Origin: Brevibacillus brevis
Lineage (GTDB): Bacteria > Bacillota > Bacilli > Brevibacillales > Brevibacillaceae
DNA length: 64,000 bases
Assembly (NCBI RefSeq): GCF_031583145.1
Contig: NZ_CP134050.1
Location: 4,329,501 to 4,393,500, forward strand
Direction: 5' to 3'
Shown: in pieces, positions 14,585-22,739 of the stretch
How the letters are laid out: the number at the start of each line of letters is the position of its first letter
How positions within the stretch are numbered: the stretch's first letter is position 1
The notes under the pieces: generated by a model
Told to the model about the DNA's origin: nothing
Seen by the model: only the letters and a program-made list of their open reading frames with translations
The model's database searches: none
Position numbers and translations under genes: made by a program

Positions 14585-15763
14585 TTATGCTTTCGTGAAT
14601 ATTCCGAGCTGTTCAATGCGGCGGACGGCTTCCGCCAGCCGTTGTTCATCCGACAGCAGGGCGGCTCGGACGTAGCCTTCACCGGTAGGGCCGAAACCAT
14701 TCCCCGGCGCGACCACGACGTGCGCTTTTTCCAGCAGCAGATCGGAAAACTCCACCGAGGTAAACCCGCTCGGCACGGGCAGCCAGGCGAAGAACGAGCC
14801 CTGTGATGGCTGCGCTTTCCAGCCGATGCGGTGCAGGTTGGAGAACAGCGCGTTGCGGCGTCCTTCATACACGGAGACGAGCTCGCGGACACACTTCTGA
14901 GAATCGGTCATCGCTTTCGCCGCAGCCATTTGCACGGCTCCGAACAGACTGACGAAGTAATGATCCTGAATCAGGTTGATCAGCCGCACCAGCTCGCGGT
15001 TCCCGACCATTGCGCCTACGCGCCAGCCAGCCATGTTGTACGTCTTCGACAATGTATAAAACTCGACTCCTACTTCTTTCGCCCCGGGTACCTGCATGAA
15101 GCTGACAGGCTTCTTGCCGTCGTAGCTGATCGCTCCGTAGGCGAAGTCGTGGCAGACGACGATCTCGTGCTTGCGGGCGAAGCGTACGGTATCCTCGTAA
15201 AATTCAAACGGCGCGTTGACGGCCGTAGGGTTGTTCGGGTAGTTGAGAAACATCAGCTTGGCGCGCTCCAGATCCGCTTGGTCGAGCCTGCCGTAATCAG
15301 GCAAAAATTGATTTTCCGCCCGAAGCGGCATCATGACCATCCGGCCGTCCACGACGGCTACACCGGACCAGTAGTCGGGATAGCCCGGATCCGGCACCAG
15401 TGCCACGTCTCCCTTGTTCATCAGGACCTGGCAAATTTCCACCAGTCCCGTTTTGCTGCCGAACAGGATCGCCACTTCTTCCTCCGGATCGAGATCCACG
15501 TCAAACTCTTGCTTGTACCAGTGAGCGACGGCCTGTTTCAGCTCCAGACGTCCGCTGAACGGCGGATATTTGTGATGCAGAGGCAGTGCGGCGGCTGCCT
15601 GCAATTCTTCTACAATGTGAGCCGGCGTCGGCAAATCGGGATTGCCTTGGCCGAGGTTGATGACATCGTGGCCTGCAGCGATAACTTTATTCACTTTCGC
15701 TACCAGCGTGGCAAAAAACTGTGTCGGGAGCCGATCAATCATGTCGGATGGTTGGATACGCAT
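14585..15763 (-). CDS. mtnE: PLP aminotransferase of methionine salvage (MtnE-like)
   Basis: The 392-residue fold-type I aminotransferase opens with LPTQFFATLVAKVNKVI and has INLGQGNPDLPTP near residue 38, NYPNNPTAVN near 177, CHDFAYGAISYDGKKP near 205 and the PLP-lysine motif YTLSKTYNMAGWRVG near 240. These are the motifs of B. subtilis MtnE (YkrV), which transaminates 4-methylthio-2-oxobutyrate to methionine as the last step of the methionine salvage pathway. An S-box riboswitch in its leader supports the assignment directly, since it links expression to S-adenosylmethionine. It is monocistronic, and no other mtn genes are in the window. Confidence 0.85.
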   Translation of the reverse strand: MRIQPSDMIDRLPTQFFATLVAKVNKVIAAGHDVINLGQGNPDLPTPAHIVEELQAAAALPLHHKYPPFSGRLELKQAVAHWYKQEFDVDLDPEEEVAILFGSKTGLVEICQVLMNKGDVALVPDPGYPDYWSGVAVVDGRMVMMPLRAENQFLPDYGRLDQADLERAKLMFLNYPNNPTAVNAPFEFYEDTVRFARKHEIVVCHDFAYGAISYDGKKPVSFMQVPGAKEVGVEFYTLSKTYNMAGWRVGAMVGNRELVRLINLIQDHYFVSLFGAVQMAAAKAMTDSQKCVRELVSVYEGRRNALFSNLHRIGWKAQPSQGSFFAWLPVPSGFTSVEFSDLLLEKAHVVVAPGNGFGPTGEGYVRAALLSDEQRLAEAVRRIEQLGIFTKA

Positions 15764-15814
15764 CTGTCTTCATTTTCCTTTCTATCGGGTAATGCGGGCT
15801 GCATGAAACAAGCA

Positions 15815-15973
15815 GCAAAAACCCCCTCTTCCTTACAGAAAAAGGGGGTAGATCAGCTTCGTCACGTCCTTATCTGTCAGGAATTCTCCTGCTGGAATTG
15901 GCACAGCATCTGCTTTGCGTGCAGATCCGCTGCCGGGCTTCATAGGGCCAGTCCCTCCACCTCTCTCAATAAG
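15815..15973 (-). ncRNA. SAM-I (S-box) riboswitch with terminator
   Basis: The leader read leftward holds the S-box hallmarks in order: CTTATTGAGAGAGGTGGAG, then GGACTGGCCC, TGAAGCCCGGCAGC, and a variable P3/P4 part. A terminator follows, with a GGGGGT-type stem (ACCCCC/GGGGGT around CTTCC-TTACAGAAA) and a T-run at 15816-15820. High SAM should favour termination and switch off the downstream mtnE-like gene. Confidence 0.93.
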
Positions 15974-16009
15974 TAAAGCACACGGAATATAATGTTTTGA
16001 ATCTTCTTC

Positions 16010-16039
16010 ATACTACATGGAGCGGTTTCCCCATGTCAA
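16010..16039 (-). promoter_or_regulatory. Promoter of the S-box leader
   Basis: A perfect TTGACA (16034-16039) and TAGTAT (16010-16015) are 18 bases apart on the minus strand. The riboswitch begins about 35 bases downstream. The -35 box overlaps the end of the EamA gene. Confidence 0.75.
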
Positions 16040-16938
16040 GTTGTTTGCGGAAATTGCTCCGTTTTCCGCCTCGCCTTCTTCCCTGTCAAAAACACGCCGC
16101 CGACGATGAGAACCATCCCCGCCAGCAAATTCCAGGTGATCTCCTCATTCAGGAAGACATACCCCCAGACAAACGCGGTGACCGGGATCAAATAGGTGAC
16201 CAGCGAAGCGATCTCAGGTCCGCCTTTTTGCACCAGGTAATAAAACAGGATGTATGCGACACCGGATCCGAGCACCCCGATGCCTGCCAATGCGGCGAGA
16301 ATGTCGGGGGATGCAAAGGACGAGAAGGAAGCCGATTCGCTGGCGAAAGCAATCACTCCGCTGCCAATCATACTGCTGAGCAAAGTGCCAAACGTGACCT
16401 GGAACATCGACAAGTCCCCGGGCAATCGCTTGGAGAGCTGTCCTCCGATCGCGTAACAGCACGTCGCCGCCATCATGCAAAGGAACCCGAGGGTATCGAC
16501 GGAGACAAAGGACACGGGATTCACATCGAGCAAAAGGATGATTCCGACGAAGGCGATGAACATCCCCATCCATTGCATCCGGCTCGAAGCCGCCTTGAAA
16601 AACAGGATCCCGATCAGCACGGTCCAAAGCGGCGTCGTGGCATTGAGCACCGAAGCCATCGTGCTCGTCACTCTCGTCTCGGAAAATCCGATGAGCGCCC
16701 AGGGGATCGCCGTGTTGATCAGCGCCATCCGGGCCATCGGGAACCAGGCGATTTGTCTAAAGCCAATCGGCTTTTTCAAAAGGGCCATTACCAGCACGAT
16801 CGTGATCAGACCGAGAGCCGAGCGCAAAAAGGCAATCGTCCACGGACCGAAGTCGTGAAGCAGGATCTTGAAAAAGAAAAACGATCCTCCCCAGATGAGG
16901 CTAAGCAGCGTCAATACGAGAAACAGTGACCGTGACAC
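16036..16938 (-). CDS. EamA-family (DMT) transporter
   Basis: The 300-residue membrane protein has two EamA repeats of five helices each. The first starts LTLLSLIWGGSFFFFKILL and the second begins near residue 150 with LGFLCMMAATCCYAIGGQL. The W-G-x-x-F/Y motif at the first helix and NATTPLWTVLIG at the end of the first repeat are typical. These proteins export amino acids or other metabolites across the cytoplasmic membrane; the substrate cannot be told. The start is a GTG with AAGGAAGGG upstream. The C-terminus is basic and cytoplasmic (KKARRK). Confidence 0.88.
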   Translation of the reverse strand: MSRSLFLVLTLLSLIWGGSFFFFKILLHDFGPWTIAFLRSALGLITIVLVMALLKKPIGFRQIAWFPMARMALINTAIPWALIGFSETRVTSTMASVLNATTPLWTVLIGILFFKAASSRMQWMGMFIAFVGIILLLDVNPVSFVSVDTLGFLCMMAATCCYAIGGQLSKRLPGDLSMFQVTFGTLLSSMIGSGVIAFASESASFSSFASPDILAALAGIGVLGSGVAYILFYYLVQKGGPEIASLVTYLIPVTAFVWGYVFLNEEITWNLLAGMVLIVGGVFLTGKKARRKTEQFPQTT

Positions 16939-17060
16939 ACAGATCCCTTCCTTCTTCTTTTTCAGCCTGTGTTGCTTGCATGCCTGTATTCTACCAGCCC
17001 TTCCCTTCCACCGCTATCGAAGTTTGCCTTCCGCGAATAGAACGGCAAAATTGCAAAACG

Positions 17061-17086
17061 AAAAAGACGCACGAGGCGTCTTTTTT
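17061..17086 (-). terminator. Terminator of the MFS gene
   Basis: AAAAAGACGC pairs with GCGTCTTTTT around ACGAG. Confidence 0.88.
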
Positions 17087-17092
17087 CGATCG

Positions 17093-18340
17093 TTATTTTT
17101 CAATGGGAGTCGCAATCACACTGCGTTCGCTTCGGCGCTGCAAGGAGCTTTGCAGGACGAAAAAGCCGACGGACAACAGGGAAAGACCTGCCATGATGTA
17201 AAGCAGCCCTTGGGCCTGAAACGTCTGGAAGATGAAAGCGCCGAGCAGTGGCCCAAGCATGCGTCCGGCAGATCCTGTGCCGGAAACCAGCCCTTGGATA
17301 AAGCCTTCCTGACCCTCCGGAGTAAACTGGGCCGCAACTGTCGGCACGGCTGGCCAGACGAGCATCTCACCGATGGTCATCACGAACATCGCAACCACGA
17401 ACCCGGCGTATGCCGTCGTCTGGGACAAGATCAGCATGGACAAGGCGAATACATAGGTTCCGAGAAGCATTTGGGTGCGCAGTGTCCGGGCGAAGTGCTT
17501 GATCACCCAGGAGATCAGCGGCTGACCAAACAGGATCAGGGCGCCATTCAAGGTCCAGAGAAGACTGTACTGACGCAAGGTGATTCCGAGCGACTGCATA
17601 TAGGTCGACAGAACCGTCGTCCATTGTACGTATACGATCCAACTGATCAACAGCCCTGCGCACAGCAGCACGAGGGCTCCCCAGACGACCTTCCTCGGCG
17701 AAGTCGGCACCGCCGGATTCGCAACAGGCGCTTCATTCTGTCTGGTCGACTGTGCAGCCGTCTGTCCGATCGCTTTTAAATGGCGGGGCAGCAGCACGAT
17801 AAACATAAGAAACACCACGACCTGAGCGAGTGCATTGCCGAAAAACGTCCAGGAAAACGAGATGCTGGCCAAAAGTCCTCCCAAGGCGGAACCTGCGGCC
17901 ACGCCCGCGTTTTGAGCGACGTACACGAGGTTGAGAGCTTTTCGCCCTCCGTCCGGCCACATGACGACCGCGAGCGCGTTCATGACCGGAGACAGTGTTC
18001 CATAAAACAGTCCGTTCAAAAGCAGCAGTACGGTGTATACCGTGAAATCGGTGGCAAAGCCGAGACAAGTAGAAATGAGAATGATTCCGATTGAAGAAAG
18101 TACGATGGTCTTCATCTTTCCCCAACGGTCAAAGAGCATGCCGCCTGCCAAACTGCCGATGAGAAACGCTCCCTGATTCAATAAAAGCAGGAGTCCGGCT
18201 ACCGTCAGAGGCTTGCCCAAGTAATCGTGAATGTAGATCGTGACGAGCGGCCAGATACAGGCCATCCCGGTCGAAAAGAGGATCGTGGCAACCGCCAGCA
18301 TGCGGATGCCGCTCGGATAGGATTTCCATGCCTGATTCAT
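17093..18340 (-). CDS. MFS transporter (12-helix, DHA1/YfkF-like multidrug type)
   Basis: The 415-residue protein has about 12 hydrophobic helices with the MFS loop motif GGMLFDRWGKMKT after helix 2 and a central basic loop (LPRHLKAIGQTAAQ). The profile fits a proton-driven drug or metabolite exporter in the cytoplasmic membrane. Its ATG lies 4 bases past the moaC stop, so the two are very likely co-transcribed. A transporter coupled to moaC raises the idea of a link to molybdenum-cofactor metabolism, but nothing in the sequence proves it. Confidence 0.85.
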   Translation of the reverse strand: MNQAWKSYPSGIRMLAVATILFSTGMACIWPLVTIYIHDYLGKPLTVAGLLLLLNQGAFLIGSLAGGMLFDRWGKMKTIVLSSIGIILISTCLGFATDFTVYTVLLLLNGLFYGTLSPVMNALAVVMWPDGGRKALNLVYVAQNAGVAAGSALGGLLASISFSWTFFGNALAQVVVFLMFIVLLPRHLKAIGQTAAQSTRQNEAPVANPAVPTSPRKVVWGALVLLCAGLLISWIVYVQWTTVLSTYMQSLGITLRQYSLLWTLNGALILFGQPLISWVIKHFARTLRTQMLLGTYVFALSMLILSQTTAYAGFVVAMFVMTIGEMLVWPAVPTVAAQFTPEGQEGFIQGLVSGTGSAGRMLGPLLGAFIFQTFQAQGLLYIMAGLSLLSVGFFVLQSSLQRRSERSVIATPIEK

Positions 18341-18343
18341 GAA

Positions 18344-18826
18344 TTAGTTCTCTCCCCGCCGATAATCCCCGCTTTTCCCGCCTGTCTTTAATAGAAGGCT
18401 TGTAGGTCCGATTACCATTCCCTTGTCCATCGCTTTGCACATATCGTAGATGGTCAGGGCCGCAGCGCTTGCAGCCGTCAGCGCTTCCATCTCCACACCG
18501 GTCTTCCCGGTCGTTTTCACGGTCGCTTCGATCTCGACCGTATCGTCGCCCTGAAACGAAAAGCGGATATCGATCCCGGTCAGCGGCAGCGGGTGGCACA
18601 TCGGGATGATCTCCCATGTCTTTTTGGCCGCCATCACCCCTGCGACCTGGGCAACCGCCAGCACGTCGCCTTTTTCGATGCGTCCTTCGCGAATCCGCGC
18701 CAGCGTTTCCGGCTTCATCGCAACCTTGCTTTGGGCTACCGCTTCTCGCTTGGTGATGTCCTTTTCCGACACGTCGACCATGCGGGCACGGTTTTGTTCA
18801 TTGAAGTGTGTCAACTGATCGCTCAT
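18344..18826 (-). CDS. moaC: Cyclic pyranopterin monophosphate synthase MoaC
   Basis: The 160-residue protein carries all MoaC signatures: [16 protein letters not shown] at residue 16, the MCHPLPLTG motif near 75, and [26 protein letters not shown] near 110. MoaC converts the MoaA product to cyclic pyranopterin monophosphate in molybdenum-cofactor synthesis. I chose the ATG before SDQLTHF because GGAGG lies 6 bases upstream. It is followed at once by an MFS gene on the same strand, and the MoaD-MoaE/MoeB operon starts on the other side. A terminator-like hairpin precedes its ribosome site. Confidence 0.94.
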   Translation of the reverse strand: MSDQLTHFNEQNRARMVDVSEKDITKREAVAQSKVAMKPETLARIREGRIEKGDVLAVAQVAGVMAAKKTWEIIPMCHPLPLTGIDIRFSFQGDDTVEIEATVKTTGKTGVEMEALTAASAAALTIYDMCKAMDKGMVIGPTSLLLKTGGKSGDYRRGEN

Positions 18827-19149
18827 GCTAAGCCTCCAAAAATAGGCGAAAATCCGGAGAATTCCCGTTTTTCGCCCCATTCGATCCTTGATCGTCTCTA
18901 CCCTCTACCTTACTCTGGCTTCCGGATAAAAGCAATCACAATGTAAAGGTTTCCATCTCCTGCTTGTACGCTCTCCGACTCCCTTGATACGTGCCGGCAT
19001 TTCGGCCTTGCCAGGTTTGAGTTTTGCCGGTCCGATGCATTTCGGGAATAACCTCATGCGCCCTGGAGCGTTGGCATCTTCTCGGTTGTATGGTATCTTC
19101 AAGCCATAGAGAAATGTTTATTTTCTACGGGAAATGAGGAATCGCCTTG
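18827..19149. other. Divergent intergenic region between moaC and moaDE
   Basis: No gene is seen. It holds the hairpin ahead of moaC and, on the plus strand, a promoter for the fusion gene (TTGGCA at 19071-19076, 17 bp, TATCTT at 19094-19099). The middle part, about 18,900-19,060, shows nothing I can name. Confidence 0.5.
18845..18876 (-). promoter_or_regulatory. Terminator-like hairpin in the moaC leader (possible attenuator)
   Basis: Read leftward, GGCGAAAA pairs with TTTTCGCC and is followed by TATTTTT directly before the GGAGG of moaC. The geometry is that of an intrinsic terminator placed inside the 5' leader, as in attenuated or riboswitch-controlled genes. I do not see a complete Moco riboswitch upstream. 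Confidence 0.5.
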
Positions 19150-19857
19150 ATGACACTCACGATCTTGTTGTTCGCCGGCCTGGCCGAGCGGGCCAATGAA
19201 CGGGAAATTCAATTGACGCTGCCAGAGCAGGCCAGCGTTCGCGATCTGCTGGATGCAGCGGGGCACCAGTACCCTGCTCTCGCCCCTTTGCTCGGCAGCT
19301 GCTTCGTATCCATCAATCACGAGTACGCGCCCCTCGACCGAATCGTAGTCCCCGGGGACGAAATCGCCTTGCTTCCGCCCGTCAGCGGAGGGGAAGATCC
19401 TCGTTTTTCCATTACCGAAGAGCCGCTCAGCGCGGACAGGCTCGTCCGACTGGTAAGCAATCCCCACGCCGGCGCCATTCTGACCTTTGTCGGAACCGTC
19501 CGCGAATTTACGCATGGGCAGCGTACCGTTTCCCTTTCCTATGAGGCGTACGCGCCGATGGCCGTCCAAAAAATGAAGCAAATCTCTGCCGAAATCGAAG
19601 AGCGCTGGCCCGGCGCCCAGGTCGCCATGCAGCACCGCGTCGGCCACCTTCAGATAGAAGAGATCGCCGTCGTCGTAGCTGTCGCGACGGCTCATCGGAA
19701 CGAGTCGTTCGAGGCCGGCCGCTACGCGATTGAGCGTCTCAAGCAAATCGTCCCCATCTGGAAGAAAGAGCTGTGGGAAGACGGAAGCGAGTGGAAAGGC
19801 CATCAGCAAGGGCCGTGGAATCCGCTCGCGACCTATGACGAAGGAGTGGAATCATAA
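19150..19857 (+). CDS. MoaD-MoaE fusion (molybdopterin synthase, both subunits)
   Basis: The 235-residue protein joins the two subunits of molybdopterin synthase. Residues 1-80 are MoaD-like (TILLFAGLAERAN, then IALLPPVSGG) and contain the Gly-Gly that normally forms the C-terminal thiocarboxylate. Residues 85-235 are MoaE-like (ILTFVGTVREFTHG, MQHRVGHL, ATAHRNESFEAGRYA, PIWKKELWEDGSEW). In M. tuberculosis MoaX, a similar fusion is cut after the Gly-Gly to free the MoaD terminus; the same step would be needed here. A TTG one codon earlier is an alternative start. moeB follows directly. Confidence 0.92.
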   Translation: MTLTILLFAGLAERANEREIQLTLPEQASVRDLLDAAGHQYPALAPLLGSCFVSINHEYAPLDRIVVPGDEIALLPPVSGGEDPRFSITEEPLSADRLVRLVSNPHAGAILTFVGTVREFTHGQRTVSLSYEAYAPMAVQKMKQISAEIEERWPGAQVAMQHRVGHLQIEEIAVVVAVATAHRNESFEAGRYAIERLKQIVPIWKKELWEDGSEWKGHQQGPWNPLATYDEGVES

Positions 19858-19858
19858 A

Positions 19859-20884
19859 GTGAATACACGCTATTCCCGCCAGATCCTGTTTGCTCCCATC
19901 GGGCCGAGCGGACAGGAAAAGCTTCGGCACAGCCGAGTCGCCATCGTCGGGATGGGAGCGCTCGGCACGGTTCTCTCCAACCATATGGTCCGGGCAGGAG
20001 TAGGCTTCGTCCGGCTGATCGACCGGGATTTCGTGGAGCCGAGCAACCTTCAGCGGCAAATGCTCTACGACGAATCCGACGCTTCCGAGCATCTACCGAA
20101 AGCGATCGCGGCACATGCCAAGCTGTCCAAGATCAATTCCGAAGTCGAGATCGAGCCGGTCGTCGCCGACTTGACCGCCTACAACGCCGAGGAGCTGCTC
20201 ACAGGAGTCGATCTCGTCCTCGATGCTACGGACAATTTTCAAGTCCGCTACCTGGTAAATGACGTCTGTGTCAAGCACGGCATCCCGTGGGTATACGGAG
20301 GGGCGGTGAGCGCCACCGGGACTTTCACCGCGATTCGCCCGGGGGAAACGCCGTGTCTGCGCTGCCTGTTTCCCGAAGCCCCAAATCCCGGCGAGATGCC
20401 GACGTGCGATACGGCTGGAGTCATCGGCCCCATCATTCACATCGTCGCATCGTATCAGGCTACAGAAGCGTTCAAGCTGCTCGTAGGCGCGACCGATGCG
20501 CTCAATCCGAATCTGGAGCACTTCGAGATCTGGCAAAACCGCCATCAGCAGATCAAGGTGTCCGGCGGCAAGCGTGCGGACTGCCCTTGCTGCGGACAGC
20601 GCGAATTTGCCTTTTTGCAGCCGGAAACACAGGATGGACAGGCCGTCTCGCTGTGTGGCCGGGATACCGTGCAGATTTCCCCTGCCGCTAAAGCGACTCT
20701 CGACCTGGACGCCCTCGCCGAGCGGCTTGCTCCCCTTGGGGAAATTGAACGCAACAAGTTTTTGCTGCGCTTCCGCGTCGATCCGCATACGCTGGTCGTC
20801 TTCCCGGATGGCCGGGTGCTTGTCCAGGGAACGGATGACATCACGCAGGCGCGCAGCCTTCATGCCAAATACATCGGAGCGTAG
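19859..20884 (+). CDS. moeB: MoeB/ThiF-family adenylyltransferase
   Basis: The 341-residue E1-like enzyme starts NTRYSRQILFAPIGPSGQEK and has the nucleotide motif VAIVGMGALGTVLSNHMVRAG near residue 30. Next come RQMLYDESD, the adenylation region VLDATDNFQVRYLVNDVC, and zinc ligands in CLRCLF and CPCCGQ. A C-terminal segment of about 80 residues after the second Cys pair is beyond the minimal MoeB core. MoeB adenylates the MoaD terminus before sulfur transfer, which fits the fusion gene that ends 1 base earlier. The GTG start follows AAGGAG by 12 bases and the gene ends at a strong terminator. Confidence 0.92.
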   Translation: MNTRYSRQILFAPIGPSGQEKLRHSRVAIVGMGALGTVLSNHMVRAGVGFVRLIDRDFVEPSNLQRQMLYDESDASEHLPKAIAAHAKLSKINSEVEIEPVVADLTAYNAEELLTGVDLVLDATDNFQVRYLVNDVCVKHGIPWVYGGAVSATGTFTAIRPGETPCLRCLFPEAPNPGEMPTCDTAGVIGPIIHIVASYQATEAFKLLVGATDALNPNLEHFEIWQNRHQQIKVSGGKRADCPCCGQREFAFLQPETQDGQAVSLCGRDTVQISPAAKATLDLDALAERLAPLGEIERNKFLLRFRVDPHTLVVFPDGRVLVQGTDDITQARSLHAKYIGA

Positions 20885-20905
20885 CCACGCCTTTGTCCCG
20901 ATTCC

Positions 20906-20952
20906 AAAAGGGCGATTCCGTCACTTCCTATCGACGGAATCGCCCTTTTTTT
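20906..20952. terminator. Bidirectional terminator after moeB
   Basis: AAGGGCGATTCCGTC pairs with GACGGAATCGCCCTT, with T-rich tails on both strands. Confidence 0.88.
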
Positions 20953-20962
20953 CCCATTTCTG

Positions 20963-22063
20963 CTACTGCTTGATCGGCTCTGCTCCCTCAGCCCCACCCA
21001 CCCGGTCAGGGGGCTGGGACGGCAACGTAACGGTAAACGTCGTCCCTTCGCCTGGCTGGCTTTGCACCGAGATGGTCCCGTGATGCAGATCGACGATTTT
21101 TTTGACGATCGAAAGTCCCAGGCCGCTGCCGCCACCCGTGCGCGTACGCGATTTGTCCGCTTTGAAAAACCGCTCGAACACGCGCTCCCGATCCTCGCTG
21201 GAAATGCCGATGCCCGTGTCGGACACCTGCACCACCACTTCTTTTCCTTGCCCGCGCAGTTGAATGCCGAGCGTACCGCCGCTTTCCGTGAACTTGATGC
21301 TGTTGCTGATCAGATTGATCCAGACCTGGCTCAGCATCTCTTCATCTGCGACGATTTCCACCTTCTCCAGTTCGACGTCCAGCTCCAGCTCTTTCTCTTG
21401 CCATTGCGGCTCGCAGGCTAACAAAATCCGCCGCAGCTGCTTATCGAGGCTGTACGTTTTCCACTCAATGGGATGGTGCTTGCCCTCCAGCGAGGTGAGC
21501 TTGAGCAGGTTTTCGCTGATCTTGGACAAACGCTCGCTCTCCATCTCGATGATCTCGAGGTAATGCATCCTTTCCTCGCTGGTCAGGCTGTCGTTTCGCA
21601 AGGCCCTCGCAAAGCCGCTGATAGACGTCAACGGAGACTGGATCTCATGGGAGACGTTGGAGATGAACTCCTGGCGCAGCTGCTCCATTTCCCCGAGCTG
21701 CACTGCCATGTGATTGATCCCTTGAACCAGCTCACCCCATTGACGATCCACCTTCAAATCGATGTTGACGCTGAAGTCTCCCTTGGAGATTCTGCGCAGC
21801 GCATCGAGGATCATGCGAAACAGGTCCATGTGCCGGCGGGGAAACAAGCGGGAAACCAAGAACATGGCTCCGACGAAAATGAAAAATCCGAGCAGGACAT
21901 TGGACAGGCCTGCGGCAAAATCGGATGCCTCCGGCCATACTCTCGGATAGACGAACGAGGTAATCCAATACGCGGCCGACCAGCAAAGAGAGAACAGGAC
22001 CAGAAAGGCCAGGGTCCCGAGCAGTCTCAGAACATAGCGATACTTCCAGAGCCGCTCTCTCAT
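20963..22063 (-). CDS. Sensor histidine kinase (OmpR-partner type)
   Basis: The 366-residue membrane kinase has two transmembrane helices (about residues 12-36 and 52-72) with only a short external loop, then a HAMP linker. The H-box FISNVSHEIQSPLTSISGFA follows near residue 145. N-box (WINLISNSIKF), DTGIGI and GLGLSIVKKIV motifs of the ATPase domain come after that. The tiny external loop suggests that it senses at or in the membrane. The ATG overlaps the regulator stop (ATGA), with GGAGGTG upstream, so translation is coupled. It is the last gene of an exporter operon, suggesting drug or envelope-stress sensing. Confidence 0.92.
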   Translation of the reverse strand: MRERLWKYRYVLRLLGTLAFLVLFSLCWSAAYWITSFVYPRVWPEASDFAAGLSNVLLGFFIFVGAMFLVSRLFPRRHMDLFRMILDALRRISKGDFSVNIDLKVDRQWGELVQGINHMAVQLGEMEQLRQEFISNVSHEIQSPLTSISGFARALRNDSLTSEERMHYLEIIEMESERLSKISENLLKLTSLEGKHHPIEWKTYSLDKQLRRILLACEPQWQEKELELDVELEKVEIVADEEMLSQVWINLISNSIKFTESGGTLGIQLRGQGKEVVVQVSDTGIGISSEDRERVFERFFKADKSRTRTGGGSGLGLSIVKKIVDLHHGTISVQSQPGEGTTFTVTLPSQPPDRVGGAEGAEPIKQ

Positions 22064-22734
22064 GGCGTCACCTCCAGCCGATAGCCGAGCCCGCGGATCG
22101 TCCGGATCGAAAATCCGAATTCCTCCGCGGGGAACCGCTCGCGCAGCCTGCCTATGTGCACGTCTACCGTCCGTTCGTTCCCTTCGAAGTCGTAACCCCA
22201 GATTCTCTCGATCAGCTGCTCCCGCGAGAGCGTCTTGCCGCAATAGCTGGCCAGTTTGAACAAGAGCTCGAATTCCTTCAGCGGGATGGTGAGGAGCTTG
22301 CCGTCCTTTGTGGCCTCAAACGTCTGCCGGTTCAACTGCAGCTGCCCGACCTGCACGACGTGGGAAGCGGCGATGCGGTACCGCTTGAGCAGCGCTTTGA
22401 CCCGTACGACCAGCTCGGCAGGCTCAAACGGCTTGACGAGGTAGTCGTCGGTACCCAGTTCGAAGCCTTTGATCTTTTGCGCCGTCTCTCCTTTGGCCGT
22501 CAACATCAACAACGGGATGTCATACAGGCTGCGCAGCTCGCGGCACAGCTCCCAGCCGTCCATGTTCGGCATCATGATGTCGAGGATGACCAGCTCTGCG
22601 GGCGTTTGCTCGAGCTTGGCGAGCGCCTCTTCCCCATCTGCGGCTTCTGTGACCTCGAAGCCTTCCCGCCGCAAAAAGATGCGGACCAATTCGCGAATGT
22701 GCGGATCGTCATCCACCACCATCAATCGAGTCAT
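22060..22734 (-). CDS. OmpR/PhoB-family response regulator
   Basis: The 224-residue regulator has a receiver with MVVDDDPHIRELV, phospho-acceptor Asp in ELVILDIMMPNMDGWELC, the switch LLMLTAKGE and KPFEPAEL. A winged-helix DNA-binding domain follows (FELLFKLASYCGKTLSREQL, RTVDVHIGRLRERF, TIRGLGYRLE). The domain order and the IWGYDFEGNERTVDVHI run resemble HssR-type regulators. The ATG lies just after the exporter stop, with GAGAGGG upstream. Its stop overlaps the kinase start. It probably controls the upstream exporter genes in the same transcript. Confidence 0.92.
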   Translation of the reverse strand: MTRLMVVDDDPHIRELVRIFLRREGFEVTEAADGEEALAKLEQTPAELVILDIMMPNMDGWELCRELRSLYDIPLLMLTAKGETAQKIKGFELGTDDYLVKPFEPAELVVRVKALLKRYRIAASHVVQVGQLQLNRQTFEATKDGKLLTIPLKEFELLFKLASYCGKTLSREQLIERIWGYDFEGNERTVDVHIGRLRERFPAEEFGFSIRTIRGLGYRLEVTP

Positions 22735-22739
22735 TCCGC

